Source: Planctomycetota bacterium (lineage in GTDB: Bacteria; Planctomycetota; PUPC01; JACPCR01). From it: DNA of 64,000 bases. The first letter of the stretch is position 1; the number at the start of each line of letters is the position of its first letter. The notes under the pieces are model-generated. The model worked only from the letters and a program-made list of their open reading frames with translations. It was not told where the DNA came from and did not search any database. Where the stretch lies: contig JAQBXN010000021.1 in NCBI GenBank assembly GCA_027625095.1, positions 21,499 through 85,498 on the forward strand. The letters are read 5' to 3'. Below are positions 9,131 to 17,459 of the stretch, piece after piece. Both the position numbers and the translations under genes were made by a program.

Positions 9131-10105
9131 TCACAAAACCGCGCCCCGGTCATCCTTCTCGTGTTCCATCTTCCAACCTGGAAGGGTCACAGACTCCTGT
9201 GGCTCAACCATCGGCGCGTAGAGTTCTGGTCGCCTGGCTTTGAGATACCGCTGGCCTGAAGAATTGGCGAGTTTTTCCGCCGTGCAGAGACCGACGACGA
9301 CATCGTCTTCGAGCGCATGGCTTTCGGCGATCACTTCACCGTAGGGATCGAGAATCATGGCCAGACCAGGTTTCACTGTGTCGTAGTCCCACCCAATCGG
9401 ATTTGAGAACACGGCGTAGATGCCGTTTTCATACGCCCGCGCTGGAAGCCAGCGCATGAGCCAGGCACGACCTTTCGGGCCGAGAAACTCCTGCCTCAAA
9501 CGCACCGGATCGCGATGGCGATTATCCCAGAATTGCTTTGGCACAATGCCGCGCCCCGGCATGACCGACGGTAGACAACACGTGACATGCGGCATGAAAA
9601 TAATCTCTGCTCCCATCATCGCCGTGATGCGTGGATTCTCGACGAGGTTGTTGTCGTAACAGATCAGCATTCCCATTCTGCAGCCCAGGAGATCGAAGAC
9701 TGTGTAGCCCTGGCCGCGGCTCAGATGCGGACTGACAAACGGATGCAGCTTGCGGTGTCGTGCGATGAATTCGTAACCCGATACGGCAACATAAGTGTTG
9801 TAAATGTTGTCTTCGTCATCGCGCTCTATCAGCCCCGCCATCACCACGGTCCCGTACTGTTTAGAGATTCGCATCAGCTCGGATACGGAATTACCGTCAG
9901 GCACCGGCTCAGCTACTTCCAGCAGCTCTTCCTTCGAGAGCGGCTGAATCCATGTGTAGCCGGGTATGCATCCCTCATGGAAGCTCACAATTTCAGCGTC
10001 CTCTTCAACGGCTCTCTTAGTAAACGCTTCGACCCTGGAAAGATTGAAGGCCTTATCGTTATCGCGATTCTCAAACTGAACGGTGGCTATTCGAATGTCT
10101 CTCAT
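9131..10105 (-). CDS. Carbon-nitrogen hydrolase (nitrilase superfamily)
   Basis: 324 residues from the ATG at 10105 (MRDIRIATVQFE); a longer frame to 10150 adds a non-family leader. The catalytic triad is visible: Glu44 in SFHEGCIPGY, Lys119 in RHRKLHPF and Cys149 in MLICYDNN. The superfamily hydrolyses nitriles, amides or carbamoyl groups. The FHEGCIPGYTW segment and the insert around residues 165-200 suggest an aliphatic amidase or carbamoylputrescine-like branch, but the substrate is not determined. It is divergent from the sulfatase, with about 140 bases between the starts holding a short word-repeat cluster. Cytoplasmic; no signal peptide. Confidence 0.85.
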   Translation of the reverse strand: MRDIRIATVQFENRDNDKAFNLSRVEAFTKRAVEEDAEIVSFHEGCIPGYTWIQPLSKEELLEVAEPVPDGNSVSELMRISKQYGTVVMAGLIERDDEDNIYNTYVAVSGYEFIARHRKLHPFVSPHLSRGQGYTVFDLLGCRMGMLICYDNNLVENPRITAMMGAEIIFMPHVTCCLPSVMPGRGIVPKQFWDNRHRDPVRLRQEFLGPKGRAWLMRWLPARAYENGIYAVFSNPIGWDYDTVKPGLAMILDPYGEVIAESHALEDDVVVGLCTAEKLANSSGQRYLKARRPELYAPMVEPQESVTLPGWKMEHEKDDRGAVL

Positions 10106-10183
10106 AGAACTGGGGCTCAGGGTTTCCTCGTTTGCAGGCGGCGAACGCAAGGCTTATAGCCAAGCGGCAAAGAGAGAGCAAAG

Positions 10184-10213
10184 GAATCGCGAATCAGGAA
10201 TCAGGACTCATCA
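10184..10213. repeat. GAATCAGGA-type intergenic word repeat
   Basis: Short iterated words (GAATCAGGAATCAGGACTC) lie 35 bases upstream of the sulfatase ATG. The same word family builds the longer palindrome at 14186-14273. Confidence 0.5.
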
Positions 10214-10247
10214 CACCACGCCTTCATCAGTACAGCACTTCTTTATC

Positions 10248-11702
10248 ATGAAACCCAACCTTCTCTACATCCATTCCGATCAGCACAGCCCGTCCGTCCT
10301 GGGCTGCTACGGCGATCCCGTTGTGCAGACACCGCACCTGGATTCCATTGCGGAACGCGGCATTGTCTTTGACAACGTGTATTGCCCTTCACCGATTTGC
10401 GTGCCTTCACGCATGGCAATGCTGGCCGGGCGGCATCCTCATGAAATCGAAGTCTGGACGAACGACCACATCCTCGATTCTGGTATTCCGACCATGGCCC
10501 ACGCAATGGGCGCCGGTGGCTACCGGCCAGTTCTCATTGGACGTATGCATTCCAACGGGCCAGACCAACTGCACGGTTACGCCGAACGTCCGGTAGGCGA
10601 TCATGGGCCGAATCATCCTGGCGGCTCCGGTGTGAATCACGGCACCCTGGCTGGCACTGCCGGGCCGGGACGCGTCAGCCTGGAAAAGTCCGGGCCCGGG
10701 CAGAGCGCTTATGAAGTCCACGACGACTGGGTAACCGCGGCGACGGTGGATCACCTGAACCAGATTGGAATTCAGAAACGGTCCGGCTTCGAGCCTGAGC
10801 CGTTCTCGCTCAGCGTCGGTTTCATGCTGCCGCATCAGCCGTTTGTCGCGCGCCGTGAGGACTACCAGATGTATAAGGGGGAGGTTCCGAGACCCAGGAT
10901 CGAAACGCCGTACTCAGGAGATCTTCACCCTTATTTCAAATGGTGGCGGGAGCACTGCGAGATCAGGGAAGTCAATGACAAAGAAATGTTCCGGGCACGC
11001 ACCGCTTACTACGCCCTGGTCACCGCGATGGATCGGATGATCGGTAAGATTCTTCACGCGCTCAAAGAGAACAATCTGGCCGATAACACCCTCATTCTTT
11101 ACATGTCCGACCACGGAGAACAGCTCGGTGAACACGGCCTCTGGTGGAAGCAGACGTTTTACGAGAACTCGGCCGGCATCCCGGCAATTGCCTCATGGCC
11201 TGGCGTTCTGCCTGAAGGACGGCGATGTAGCCGAGTGGCCAGTTCTCTCGATTTCAACGCAACCATGCTTGATGCACTCGAAGCGCCGCCTTTACCTAAT
11301 TCCAATGGTCGCAGCCTGCTACCCTTGTTGAAAGGCGAAGACGAATCGTGGGAGGATGTCGCGTTTTCCGAATACGTCACCAACCTGGGTTGCCTTCATC
11401 GCATGGTTCGCCGAAACGAGTGGAAACTCAATTACTATCACGGTCAGCCAACGCAGTTGTTCAATTTGCAGGAAGATCCTGACGAACTCACAGATCGAGT
11501 GGGCGACGCAGCGTGCGCGAGCATCGTCAAAGACCTGACGGCTCAGGTTCTGGACGGCTGGAATCCCGAAGAGATTCAGAGGAAGTTGGACGAGAAGAAC
11601 AGGGACAAAGGAATTCTTACTTCGTGGGCCAGAAACATTCAGCCCGAGGATCGGTATCGTTGGGAATTGAAGCCTGAGATGAATTTTCTGGATGGCAAGT
11701 AG
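10248..11702 (+). CDS. Type I (formylglycine) sulfatase
   Basis: 484 residues from the ATG at 10248, chosen because the protein then begins MKPNLLYIHSDQH, the standard N-terminal metal-binding strand; the open frame reaches back to 10083 over unrelated sequence. The sulfatase signature CVPSRMAMLAGR puts the formylglycine-forming Cys at residue 51. Later landmarks are YMSDHGEQLGEHGLWWK (metal ligands) and a family-typical NLQEDPDELTD near the C-terminus. It hydrolyses a sulfate ester, most likely on a carbohydrate given the surrounding gene content, though the substrate is unknown. No signal peptide is seen at this start. The required maturase (FGE or anSME) is not in the window. It converges on the HAD gene with 8 bases between stops. 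Confidence 0.9.
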   Translation: MKPNLLYIHSDQHSPSVLGCYGDPVVQTPHLDSIAERGIVFDNVYCPSPICVPSRMAMLAGRHPHEIEVWTNDHILDSGIPTMAHAMGAGGYRPVLIGRMHSNGPDQLHGYAERPVGDHGPNHPGGSGVNHGTLAGTAGPGRVSLEKSGPGQSAYEVHDDWVTAATVDHLNQIGIQKRSGFEPEPFSLSVGFMLPHQPFVARREDYQMYKGEVPRPRIETPYSGDLHPYFKWWREHCEIREVNDKEMFRARTAYYALVTAMDRMIGKILHALKENNLADNTLILYMSDHGEQLGEHGLWWKQTFYENSAGIPAIASWPGVLPEGRRCSRVASSLDFNATMLDALEAPPLPNSNGRSLLPLLKGEDESWEDVAFSEYVTNLGCLHRMVRRNEWKLNYYHGQPTQLFNLQEDPDELTDRVGDAACASIVKDLTAQVLDGWNPEEIQRKLDEKNRDKGILTSWARNIQPEDRYRWELKPEMNFLDGK

Positions 11703-11710
11703 CGCACACA

Positions 11711-12418
11711 CTACCGCTCGATAAAAGCCCTGAAGCCCGCCAGGTCACTAACGACCTCGACATCAAGTTTACCGAGGCTTTCTCCTTTCCGATTGAGCAA
11801 CAGACCGCGCATTCCTGCTGCCCTTGCCCCAAGGTAATCCTTTTTTGAATCTCCGATGTGCAGGGCTTCTTCAGGACGGCATTTTGCAGACTTCAGGGCC
11901 TCTTCAAAGATGGCAGCATCCGGTTTCTCGGCGCCGAACACCCGGGAGCACAAAATGAAATCGAAGTAACCCGCCAGCCCCTTATTTTTCAAGATCGTGG
12001 GCAGCCGCTCATCAAAATTCGAGATGACACCCATCCGGGCTCCCTGCTGTTTGAGAGCTGTAAGGGTCTCATTCACTTCAGGGTAGACCACCCAGGCCCT
12101 CGCCTCGGTAAAGGTTACCCAGAGGTGTTCGAATAAACCCTCCAAAACGTCCACCGGATGTTCCGATTCGCCCAACCCCAATGTTTCAAACACCACCTGT
12201 CGCCACCATTCTCGCGCGGGCAAATTCGGAAACCCAAAGTTCGGATGCCGCTTCGACTGCCGTCCAAAGACTCGAAGAAAGGATTCATCCAATTCATCAG
12301 GGACAAAATCGAAACCGAACTCAGCGGCGCCTTCGGCATAAATCGCACCCACCGATCCGCGCACAGTGATCAGTGTTCCAGTGCTGTCAAAAGTAATGAG
12401 CTTGGGAAACCCCATCAT
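11711..12418 (-). CDS. HAD-superfamily hydrolase (REG-2/HDHD3-like)
   Basis: 235 residues from the ATG at 12418; an upstream GTG at 12442 would add a leader made only of repeat words. HAD motif I is FDSTGTL, with the nucleophile Asp and the DxxGT form seen in REG-2-like members. A helical cap follows, then motif II near VISNFDERL, motif III around FGAEKPD, and motif IV HIGDSKKDYLGARAAGM. Such enzymes are usually small-molecule phosphatases; the substrate is not predictable. The start region overlaps a run of CATTCC/CTTCC words (12413-12466). The neighbouring sulfatase is convergent, so no operon is implied. Confidence 0.8.
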   Translation of the reverse strand: MMGFPKLITFDSTGTLITVRGSVGAIYAEGAAEFGFDFVPDELDESFLRVFGRQSKRHPNFGFPNLPAREWWRQVVFETLGLGESEHPVDVLEGLFEHLWVTFTEARAWVVYPEVNETLTALKQQGARMGVISNFDERLPTILKNKGLAGYFDFILCSRVFGAEKPDAAIFEEALKSAKCRPEEALHIGDSKKDYLGARAAGMRGLLLNRKGESLGKLDVEVVSDLAGFRAFIER

Positions 12419-12473
12419 TCCATTCTTCCATTCTTTCAACACTCCGACACTCCTTCATTCCATCCACCATATC

Positions 12474-12510
12474 AAAAAAAGCCCCTCACCGAACAAACGA
12501 TGAGGAGCTT
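12474..12510 (-). terminator. Rho-independent terminator of the Q/N-rich repeat gene
   Basis: Read on the minus strand, AGCTCCTCATC pairs with GGTGAGGGGCT (with G-U pairs) around a short loop and is followed directly by seven Ts. It lies 80 bases past the stop of the Q/N-rich gene and just before the HAD gene. Confidence 0.75.
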
Positions 12511-12552
12511 TGCAGACCCTCAACCCAAAACGAATGGGTGGAGAGAGGGATT

Positions 12553-12577
12553 CGCCGGCTCATTCTTTGAGCCGGCG
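12553..12577. other. Perfect 10-bp stem-loop in the 3' untranslated region
   Basis: CGCCGGCTCA and TGAGCCGGCG form a perfect 10-bp stem with a 5-base loop. It begins 13 bases after the stop of the Q/N-rich gene (stop at 12590, minus strand) and has no T tract. It may protect the 3' end or be a binding site ahead of the true terminator. Confidence 0.7.
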
Positions 12578-12589
12578 TTGAACGATAGT

Positions 12590-13717
12590 TTAGACGTCGA
12601 TATTCACGGTCATGCGAGCATTGGTCCACTGTGAGTTATCCTGGTACCCGGCACCCCGGTTGCGAGCCTTATTGCTCGGGCCGGAAGCGGCAGCGGCCTG
12701 TTGACCGTGCTCGGACTGTTCACTCGTATCTTCCGCAAGCGAGGCGTGCTGGTAAACTTCGGTATACAGCGGCGAAGGCTGATTGGTGCGGTAAAGGATG
12801 CCAATCTTATTGTCCGATGCGGTATCGGAATTATTTGTCTGAGCGGATGTCGCACTGTTATCAGCGTACTCATTGGAGTACCCTGAGTTGGCTACCGCGG
12901 CTTGGTTGTAGCCTTGACTCTGGTTGTTAATCGAACGTCCTTCTGCAAGCGTCCGGCTGGCGTAGATCCCCGTGGGGCCGACGCCGATGCTGTACGGATC
13001 GTGGCGCCCACCCGGGCCGACCGAGATACTGGTATTATTGCGGGCATTAGTGCCCTTCTTCGCATCCTGGGTCTGTGCGAGTTCGTTGATAGCCGGGTCT
13101 TTGGGCTCACGACGAAGGATGTGCTGCGGTTTCACCTCGGCGTTCTGATCTGCCCACTGTTCCTGGAAGTTACCGGTGCCACTGCGAGAGATGGATTCGT
13201 CGACTATGACTTTCGGGTCACTCACGTCGGGATACGGCACGGGGTCGCAAATCTCAATAGGGTCACCGATCTTGGTATTTATGTTGACGTCGCTATCGGA
13301 CTGCTGGTCACTTCCCTGGTCCTGGCTGCCCTGGTTCTTGGCGAGAGGGCCTAAGTGGCTGACATAGGGGAACGAGCCTGGGTAGCTGTTCTCCTTGACA
13401 ATAGCGCTCTGATTGAGGCCCTGGGACTGCTGATTTTCCGTTCCACTTTCACCCAGGACTTGGGTGGTGGAACTGAAGATAGACGGAAGGTGGGTGAAAG
13501 ATGGGTACGAACTGTAGCTGTGAGGTGTATTGCCACCTATGTCCGTATTGATATCTACAATGGTCGCCTGCTGTTGGCCATTTCGCTGACTCTGGTCTTG
13601 ATTGTTGTTGGCAATCGACCCGTATGAGACGCTGTGCTGGTTGTGATTCTGACTCTCTCTCGAGCCGGAAAAACCAGTAGACGAAATATTGCCTGAAATT
13701 ACTGAAATGCTGTGCAT
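12590..13717 (-). CDS. Q/N/S-rich five-repeat protein of unknown function
   Basis: 375 residues, not recognised as a known family. Very rich in Gln, Asn, Ser and Ala, with one Cys. I see about five imperfect units of 50-80 residues. Each opens with a Q/N block such as ENQQSQGLNQSAIV (94-107) or INNQSQGYNQAAVA (263-276), passes through a Tyr/Pro stretch and most close on a beta-like strand: TIVDINTDIG (52-61), DVNINTKIG (143-151), TSISVGPGG (229-237), DNKIGILY (302-309), TVNIDV (370-375). The Q-x-G-x-N-x-A pattern recalls curlin repeats but is not the canonical 22-residue unit. No signal peptide. An AGAAAGGG ribosome-binding site precedes the ATG. It is monocistronic, with a 3' stem-loop and terminator. 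A self-assembling or amyloid-like structural role is inference. Confidence 0.75.
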   Translation of the reverse strand: MHSISVISGNISSTGFSGSRESQNHNQHSVSYGSIANNNQDQSQRNGQQQATIVDINTDIGGNTPHSYSSYPSFTHLPSIFSSTTQVLGESGTENQQSQGLNQSAIVKENSYPGSFPYVSHLGPLAKNQGSQDQGSDQQSDSDVNINTKIGDPIEICDPVPYPDVSDPKVIVDESISRSGTGNFQEQWADQNAEVKPQHILRREPKDPAINELAQTQDAKKGTNARNNTSISVGPGGRHDPYSIGVGPTGIYASRTLAEGRSINNQSQGYNQAAVANSGYSNEYADNSATSAQTNNSDTASDNKIGILYRTNQPSPLYTEVYQHASLAEDTSEQSEHGQQAAAASGPSNKARNRGAGYQDNSQWTNARMTVNIDV

Positions 13718-14185
13718 GGTCTGATCCCTTTCTCTTGCCGCGTTTGCGGCGTGTGTGAAATTCTTCAGGTCCCCTCTTGCAAAGGCGACTGAAAACAGGA
13801 TGTAGACTTTAGGCCGAAGCCGAGCCGTCTTGGGCTAAGAATTCCCCATACACAGATTGTTAAACGGCTGCTCCCTTCGTCGCGCTTGGGGCGCCTCCGT
13901 TTGGTGACGCAAGGATTATCGATGGTGTGTTTTCTCGGTTAGCTGCAAAGAAGCGGACGAAACGATCAGCAAGCTGGTGGGCGTTGGGGACGGCGGGCAA
14001 GTCTCTTGAACTGCTTGTGTTAGAAGGTGTTGTCGAATTTTGGAGACCCCTGAATCAGCATGAGAAGCCTGTATTCGCCACCGACGACGTATGACTAACC
14101 TTATTCTGAAACTTAAAGTGAATGTTAGAGTTCACTTCCAGTTTGCTGATTTCACATCGGAACTGCGTGGAGTTATATAGAGGGT
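13718..14185. other. Long non-coding region upstream of the Q/N-rich gene
   Basis: About 470 bases without a convincing gene on either strand. Next to the Q/N-rich ATG is a small GC palindrome (GCCGC GTTT GCGGC). Near 14117-14139 AAGTGAA and TTCACTT form an inverted repeat with an 8-base loop. It probably holds control signals for the flanking divergent genes; no confident promoter was found. Confidence 0.4.
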
Positions 14186-14273
14186 GACTCGTGATTCAGG
14201 ACTCAAGATTCAGGATTCAGGATTCAACTGAGAGCCGATGCTCCTTGAATTCTGAGTCTTGAATCCTGAATCC
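14186..14273. repeat. GATTCAGGATTCA word-repeat palindrome
   Basis: A left arm of iterated ATTCAGG(A/G) words (14193-14226) is followed, after about 18 bases, by a right arm (14245-14273) reading as its inverse complement (TTGAATCCTGAATCC). The whole could fold into a long imperfect hairpin. It ends about 27 bases before the CMD-Rieske ATG. Related words lie at 10184-10213. Confidence 0.7.
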
Positions 14274-14300
14274 AGCCACCGAGCGTTTAAGGAAACTCAC

Positions 14301-14927
14301 ATGGACCCAGACAAACCCACCGGCCGCGAATATCTCCAGGAAGTCCGCCCCGAAGCCATCGGACACCTCCTCGCATTCTTTAAGGAATCAGGCAAACACC
14401 TTGACCCCAAGACCCGATTCCTGATGTCCGTTATGACCAAGGTGATCAACTACACGCCTCGTGGACTCCGCCAGTACATCAAGCGCTCCGCACAAGAAGG
14501 TGCAAGCAAAGACGAGGTGATCGATACGATCCTGCTCAGCTATTCCTGTGCCGGGCTGACCAAAGTCTGTGACGCAATCGCGGTCATGCAGGAAATGGAA
14601 ATCCCCGAATGGGCAGAGGAAGGATTGGAATGGCGTAAAGTCAGAGATGCGCCTGCAATCCCCGAAGGCGAGATGCGCGCGGTCGAAGTGAACGGGCAGA
14701 ACCTGGTACTGATACGAAGTGAAGGAACTCTCAGCGCGCTCAAAGATCGCTGCCCGCATCAGAACGAAGCTCTCAGCAACGGCGAACTGTGCGATGGTGT
14801 GCTGACCTGCGCGCGCCACCAATGGCAATTCAACGTGGTGGACGGCTCGTGTGCAGGCACGGGCAAAGGCGGCGCGGAGAGCATCCCGGTTCGGGAGGAA
14901 AGCGGCCGACTAGAGGTATACATTTGA
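14301..14927 (+). CDS. Carboxymuconolactone decarboxylase-like / Rieske ferredoxin fusion
   Basis: 208 residues from the ATG at 14301, with AAGGA 8 bases upstream. Residues 1-97 are an all-helical AhpD/CMD-like domain (TRFLMSVMTKVINYT, DEVIDTILLSYSCAG). The usual CxxC peroxidase pair is absent; two Cys are spaced C83-x6-C90. Residues 110-208 are a Rieske [2Fe-2S] domain with both ligand pairs: CPH at 151-153 and CARH at 170-173. Ferredoxin-type Rieske domains carry electrons to oxygenases. A CMD-Rieske fusion suggests a redox-coupled decarboxylase or peroxiredoxin-like helper; this is inference. Cytoplasmic. hemE follows after about 90 bases on the same strand. Confidence 0.8.
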   Translation: MDPDKPTGREYLQEVRPEAIGHLLAFFKESGKHLDPKTRFLMSVMTKVINYTPRGLRQYIKRSAQEGASKDEVIDTILLSYSCAGLTKVCDAIAVMQEMEIPEWAEEGLEWRKVRDAPAIPEGEMRAVEVNGQNLVLIRSEGTLSALKDRCPHQNEALSNGELCDGVLTCARHQWQFNVVDGSCAGTGKGGAESIPVREESGRLEVYI

Positions 14928-15020
14928 ACCGAATAAAGAGAGTCATACGAAAATGAAAGCTGCGACAAGCCGCAGCACTCCAAAGAAAGTTATCCCCTTC
15001 CCTTCATTCAGACCAAACCA

Positions 15021-16070
15021 TTGTCCGATCCAGCTCAATCGCTCAGCCCGGAACTCCGGAATTCGCCCTTCATGAAAGCTTGCCGCGGCGAGCCCGTGCC
15101 TTACACGCCGGTCTGGCTCATGCGGCAGGCCGGACGCTACATGAAGGAGTATCGAGACATCCGGGCCAAAGTCTCGATGATCGAGCTGTGCAAGAATCCC
15201 GACCTTGCAACAGAGGTCACGGTCACTGCCAGGAATCGCATTGGCGCGGACGCGGCTATTATCTTCTCCGATCTGCCGCTCATCCTTGAGCCGATGGGCT
15301 TCAAGCTGACATACGACGAAGGGCCACAAATCCACAATCCGGTTCGCACGCTTGAAGATATAGATCGGGTGAGAGCTCCCGATACGAATTCGGAGATGTC
15401 GTTTATGTCAGAGTCTTTGCGCCAGACACGCTCTGAGCTTCCGCCGGACATACCTCTGCTCGGTTTTGTTGGCGCGCCATTTACTCTGGCCTCCTACATG
15501 ATCGAGGGAGGCGGCTCGAGGAATTACGAATACACAAAGAAGCTGATGTTCAATGAGCCCGAGGCGTGGCACAGACTGATGGAAAAGGTCAGCGCACCTA
15601 TCGCGGACTATATGAACCAGCAACTGGCCTCCGGAGCGCAGGCAGTGCAGATATTTGATAGCTGGGCAGGCTGCATGACACCATCCCTGTATCACAGGTA
15701 TGTGTTCCCGCACGTCAAGGGCATCATTGAAAAAGTGAGTGGCGGCATCGTGATCAACTTTGCTACCGGCAATCCCGCGCTGCTGCCCCTTCTGGATGCG
15801 GCCGGTGGCGACGTCATCGGCATCGACTACCGAATCGATCTGGATGCCGCTCGCAAAATTCTGGACGGCAAACCAGTACAGGGAAACCTCGACCCTTGCG
15901 CGTTACTGGCCGAACGTGGGCCGCTCCTCAACGAAGCCCGGAAGGTGCTCGAACTGGCCGGCGATGAACCGGGACACATCTTCAATCTGGGACACGGCAT
16001 TCTGAAGGAAACACCGGTGGATAATGTGATTGCTCTCGTCGACTTCGTGCATGAGGAGAGTAATACGTAA
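15021..16070 (+). CDS. hemE: Uroporphyrinogen decarboxylase
   Basis: 349 residues from a TTG at 15021, matching the family length (about 340-360); an ATG at 15072 would remove part of the N-terminus. It decarboxylates the four acetates of uroporphyrinogen III to give coproporphyrinogen III in haem synthesis in the cytoplasm. Signature segments are present: WLMRQAGRYMKEYR (substrate arginines), IIFSDLPLILEPMG (active-site Asp), GFVGAPFTLASYMIEGG, QIFDSWAG, and FNLGHGILKETP near the C-terminus. No other haem genes are adjacent. Haem is needed for the c-type cytochrome proteins encoded at 20-27 kb, but no regulatory link is seen. Confidence 0.95.
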   Translation: MSDPAQSLSPELRNSPFMKACRGEPVPYTPVWLMRQAGRYMKEYRDIRAKVSMIELCKNPDLATEVTVTARNRIGADAAIIFSDLPLILEPMGFKLTYDEGPQIHNPVRTLEDIDRVRAPDTNSEMSFMSESLRQTRSELPPDIPLLGFVGAPFTLASYMIEGGGSRNYEYTKKLMFNEPEAWHRLMEKVSAPIADYMNQQLASGAQAVQIFDSWAGCMTPSLYHRYVFPHVKGIIEKVSGGIVINFATGNPALLPLLDAAGGDVIGIDYRIDLDAARKILDGKPVQGNLDPCALLAERGPLLNEARKVLELAGDEPGHIFNLGHGILKETPVDNVIALVDFVHEESNT

Positions 16071-16261
16071 GGCGTAAGTTGTGTACCTCTTGCTCTGTGT
16101 GGGCTGGGACATCAGGTGTTGATGTGACTCGATGTTCGATCCTTGTTACTCGCGAGGCCGGTTCTGATTTGCCTTCTTCTCTTTGCCTGAGCCATGTTCG
16201 AATTCTTCTTTAGAATCCTCCCAGCAAGAACAAACATCCAAGCCACCGCTTACTCATTACT

Positions 16262-16663
16262 ATGAGTTCCAACGACGAAATCAGCCTGGCCAATCAGTCC
16301 TTTTACGACGCGTTTGAATCGCTCTCAGCGGAAGCGATGGGAAACGTATGGCTCAACTCTGGTTCCGTCCGCTGCGTTCATCCGGGTTGGCGCGCTGTAG
16401 TCGGGTGGCAACCGGTAATGAACAGTTGGCAGGCGATTTTTGAGAACACGAGCAGTATGCAGTTCATCCTGACCGAAATTGAGATCAGCGAGGAAGGCGA
16501 ACTCGGGATCGTGACCTGTATCGAGAACATCATGGCAGGCATCGGCGAGTCTGAACGCATGGGTGCGGTGCAGGCGACGAATATGTTCTTAAACCAGGGA
16601 GGGGCTTGGAGGATGATTCTCCATCACGCTTCTCCTATTGCCCACATTATGAAAGAAGAGTAG
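16262..16663 (+). CDS. SnoaL-like (NTF2-fold) protein
   Basis: 133 residues, the usual length for a single NTF2-like cone domain. The order matches SnoaL_3/DUF4440-type proteins: helices around DEISLANQSFYDAFESLSAEAMGNVW, then VRCVHPGWRAVVGWQPVMNSW, beta strands MQFILTEIEI and LGIVTCIENIM, and the closing GAWRMILHHASPI. These proteins are ketosteroid-isomerase-like enzymes or ligand carriers; the ligand is unknown. The next gene, a PhyH oxygenase, starts 10 bases after the stop, so the two are probably co-transcribed. Confidence 0.8.
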   Translation: MSSNDEISLANQSFYDAFESLSAEAMGNVWLNSGSVRCVHPGWRAVVGWQPVMNSWQAIFENTSSMQFILTEIEISEEGELGIVTCIENIMAGIGESERMGAVQATNMFLNQGGAWRMILHHASPIAHIMKEE

Positions 16664-16673
16664 AGAACTAACG

Positions 16674-17393
16674 ATGAATGACTCAAAACAAATCCAGGCT
16701 CAGTTCGACGAACTTGGCTACATCCTCGTCCCGGATGCGCTCAATGCAGATCAAGTTAAAGCAATAAACGAAGCGTTTGACAGCGATCTGCAGCAGAACG
16801 ACTGGCCACTTAAGAGAGGCGACGGACATCTGCAGGATGCCAACATACTCTTGAGGCTTCCAGCTCTGGATATCTCAGTGGAAAGCCCGGCAGTCATGCC
16901 GATCGTCACCGCGCTGATGGGGGAAGTCGCAACGTTTGATGAATACTCGGCGATGATACGTAATCCGACAGATGAGATTCCGGAGAAACCGGCCTGGCAT
17001 CGGGACTTCAAGCGGACAGAAGAGTTCCCGTTCGGGATTTATGCCCTCTCGCTGGTTTACTACCTTTCGGATGTGTCCGAATCAGACCATTGCTTCGCGG
17101 TCGTCCCACGTAGTCACAATCGTGACATCAATGTAGAGGCCGGAAAGCACGGCGAAGAAAACGAAGTCGATATTCTCGGGCCGGCAGGCACAGCCGTCTT
17201 CTTTCACACCGCGCTACTTCATACCGCCCGTTTAAGGCGCGGATCGCGTCAGCGTCGAACAATCCACATCTACTACGGCCACGCGGATACCCCTCAGATC
17301 TCCAGCTACACTGATGTTCCAGAGCGGCTCAGGAATAAGGTAGACCCATTGTTGCCTGCAAAGTTTTATTCGAAGCGCAGAGCCACTGCTTAA
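16674..17393 (+). CDS. Phytanoyl-CoA dioxygenase (PhyH) family protein
   Basis: 239 residues. A 2-oxoglutarate/Fe(II) jelly-roll oxygenase: the facial triad is His109-x-Asp111 in WHRDF with a distal His183 in LLHTAR, and Arg194/Arg195 in RQRRTIHIYYGH as the likely 2-oxoglutarate anchor. The N-terminal DELGYILVPDAL is typical of the family. It hydroxylates an unknown small molecule in the cytoplasm; the family covers far more than phytanoyl-CoA. It is the second gene of a pair with the SnoaL-like protein and converges on another PhyH gene 66 bases away. Confidence 0.85.
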   Translation: MNDSKQIQAQFDELGYILVPDALNADQVKAINEAFDSDLQQNDWPLKRGDGHLQDANILLRLPALDISVESPAVMPIVTALMGEVATFDEYSAMIRNPTDEIPEKPAWHRDFKRTEEFPFGIYALSLVYYLSDVSESDHCFAVVPRSHNRDINVEAGKHGEENEVDILGPAGTAVFFHTALLHTARLRRGSRQRRTIHIYYGHADTPQISSYTDVPERLRNKVDPLLPAKFYSKRRATA

Positions 17394-17459
17394 GCCACCA
17401 ATCTACCTGGAGATTCAGGCGTCTCGGCTGAAACAGCAGGCAAACGACCTCCCGAGTCT

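Noticed and set aside
10083..10247. 55 extra N-terminal residues for the sulfatase
   Set aside because: The sulfatase fold starts at MKPNLLYIHSDQH and the longer leader overlaps the divergent gene and a word repeat.
12902..13354. 150-codon plus-strand frame opposite the Q/N-rich gene
   Set aside because: Reads as plausible residues in places, but there is no ribosome-binding site, and the minus-strand frame has repeats, a terminator and a good start.
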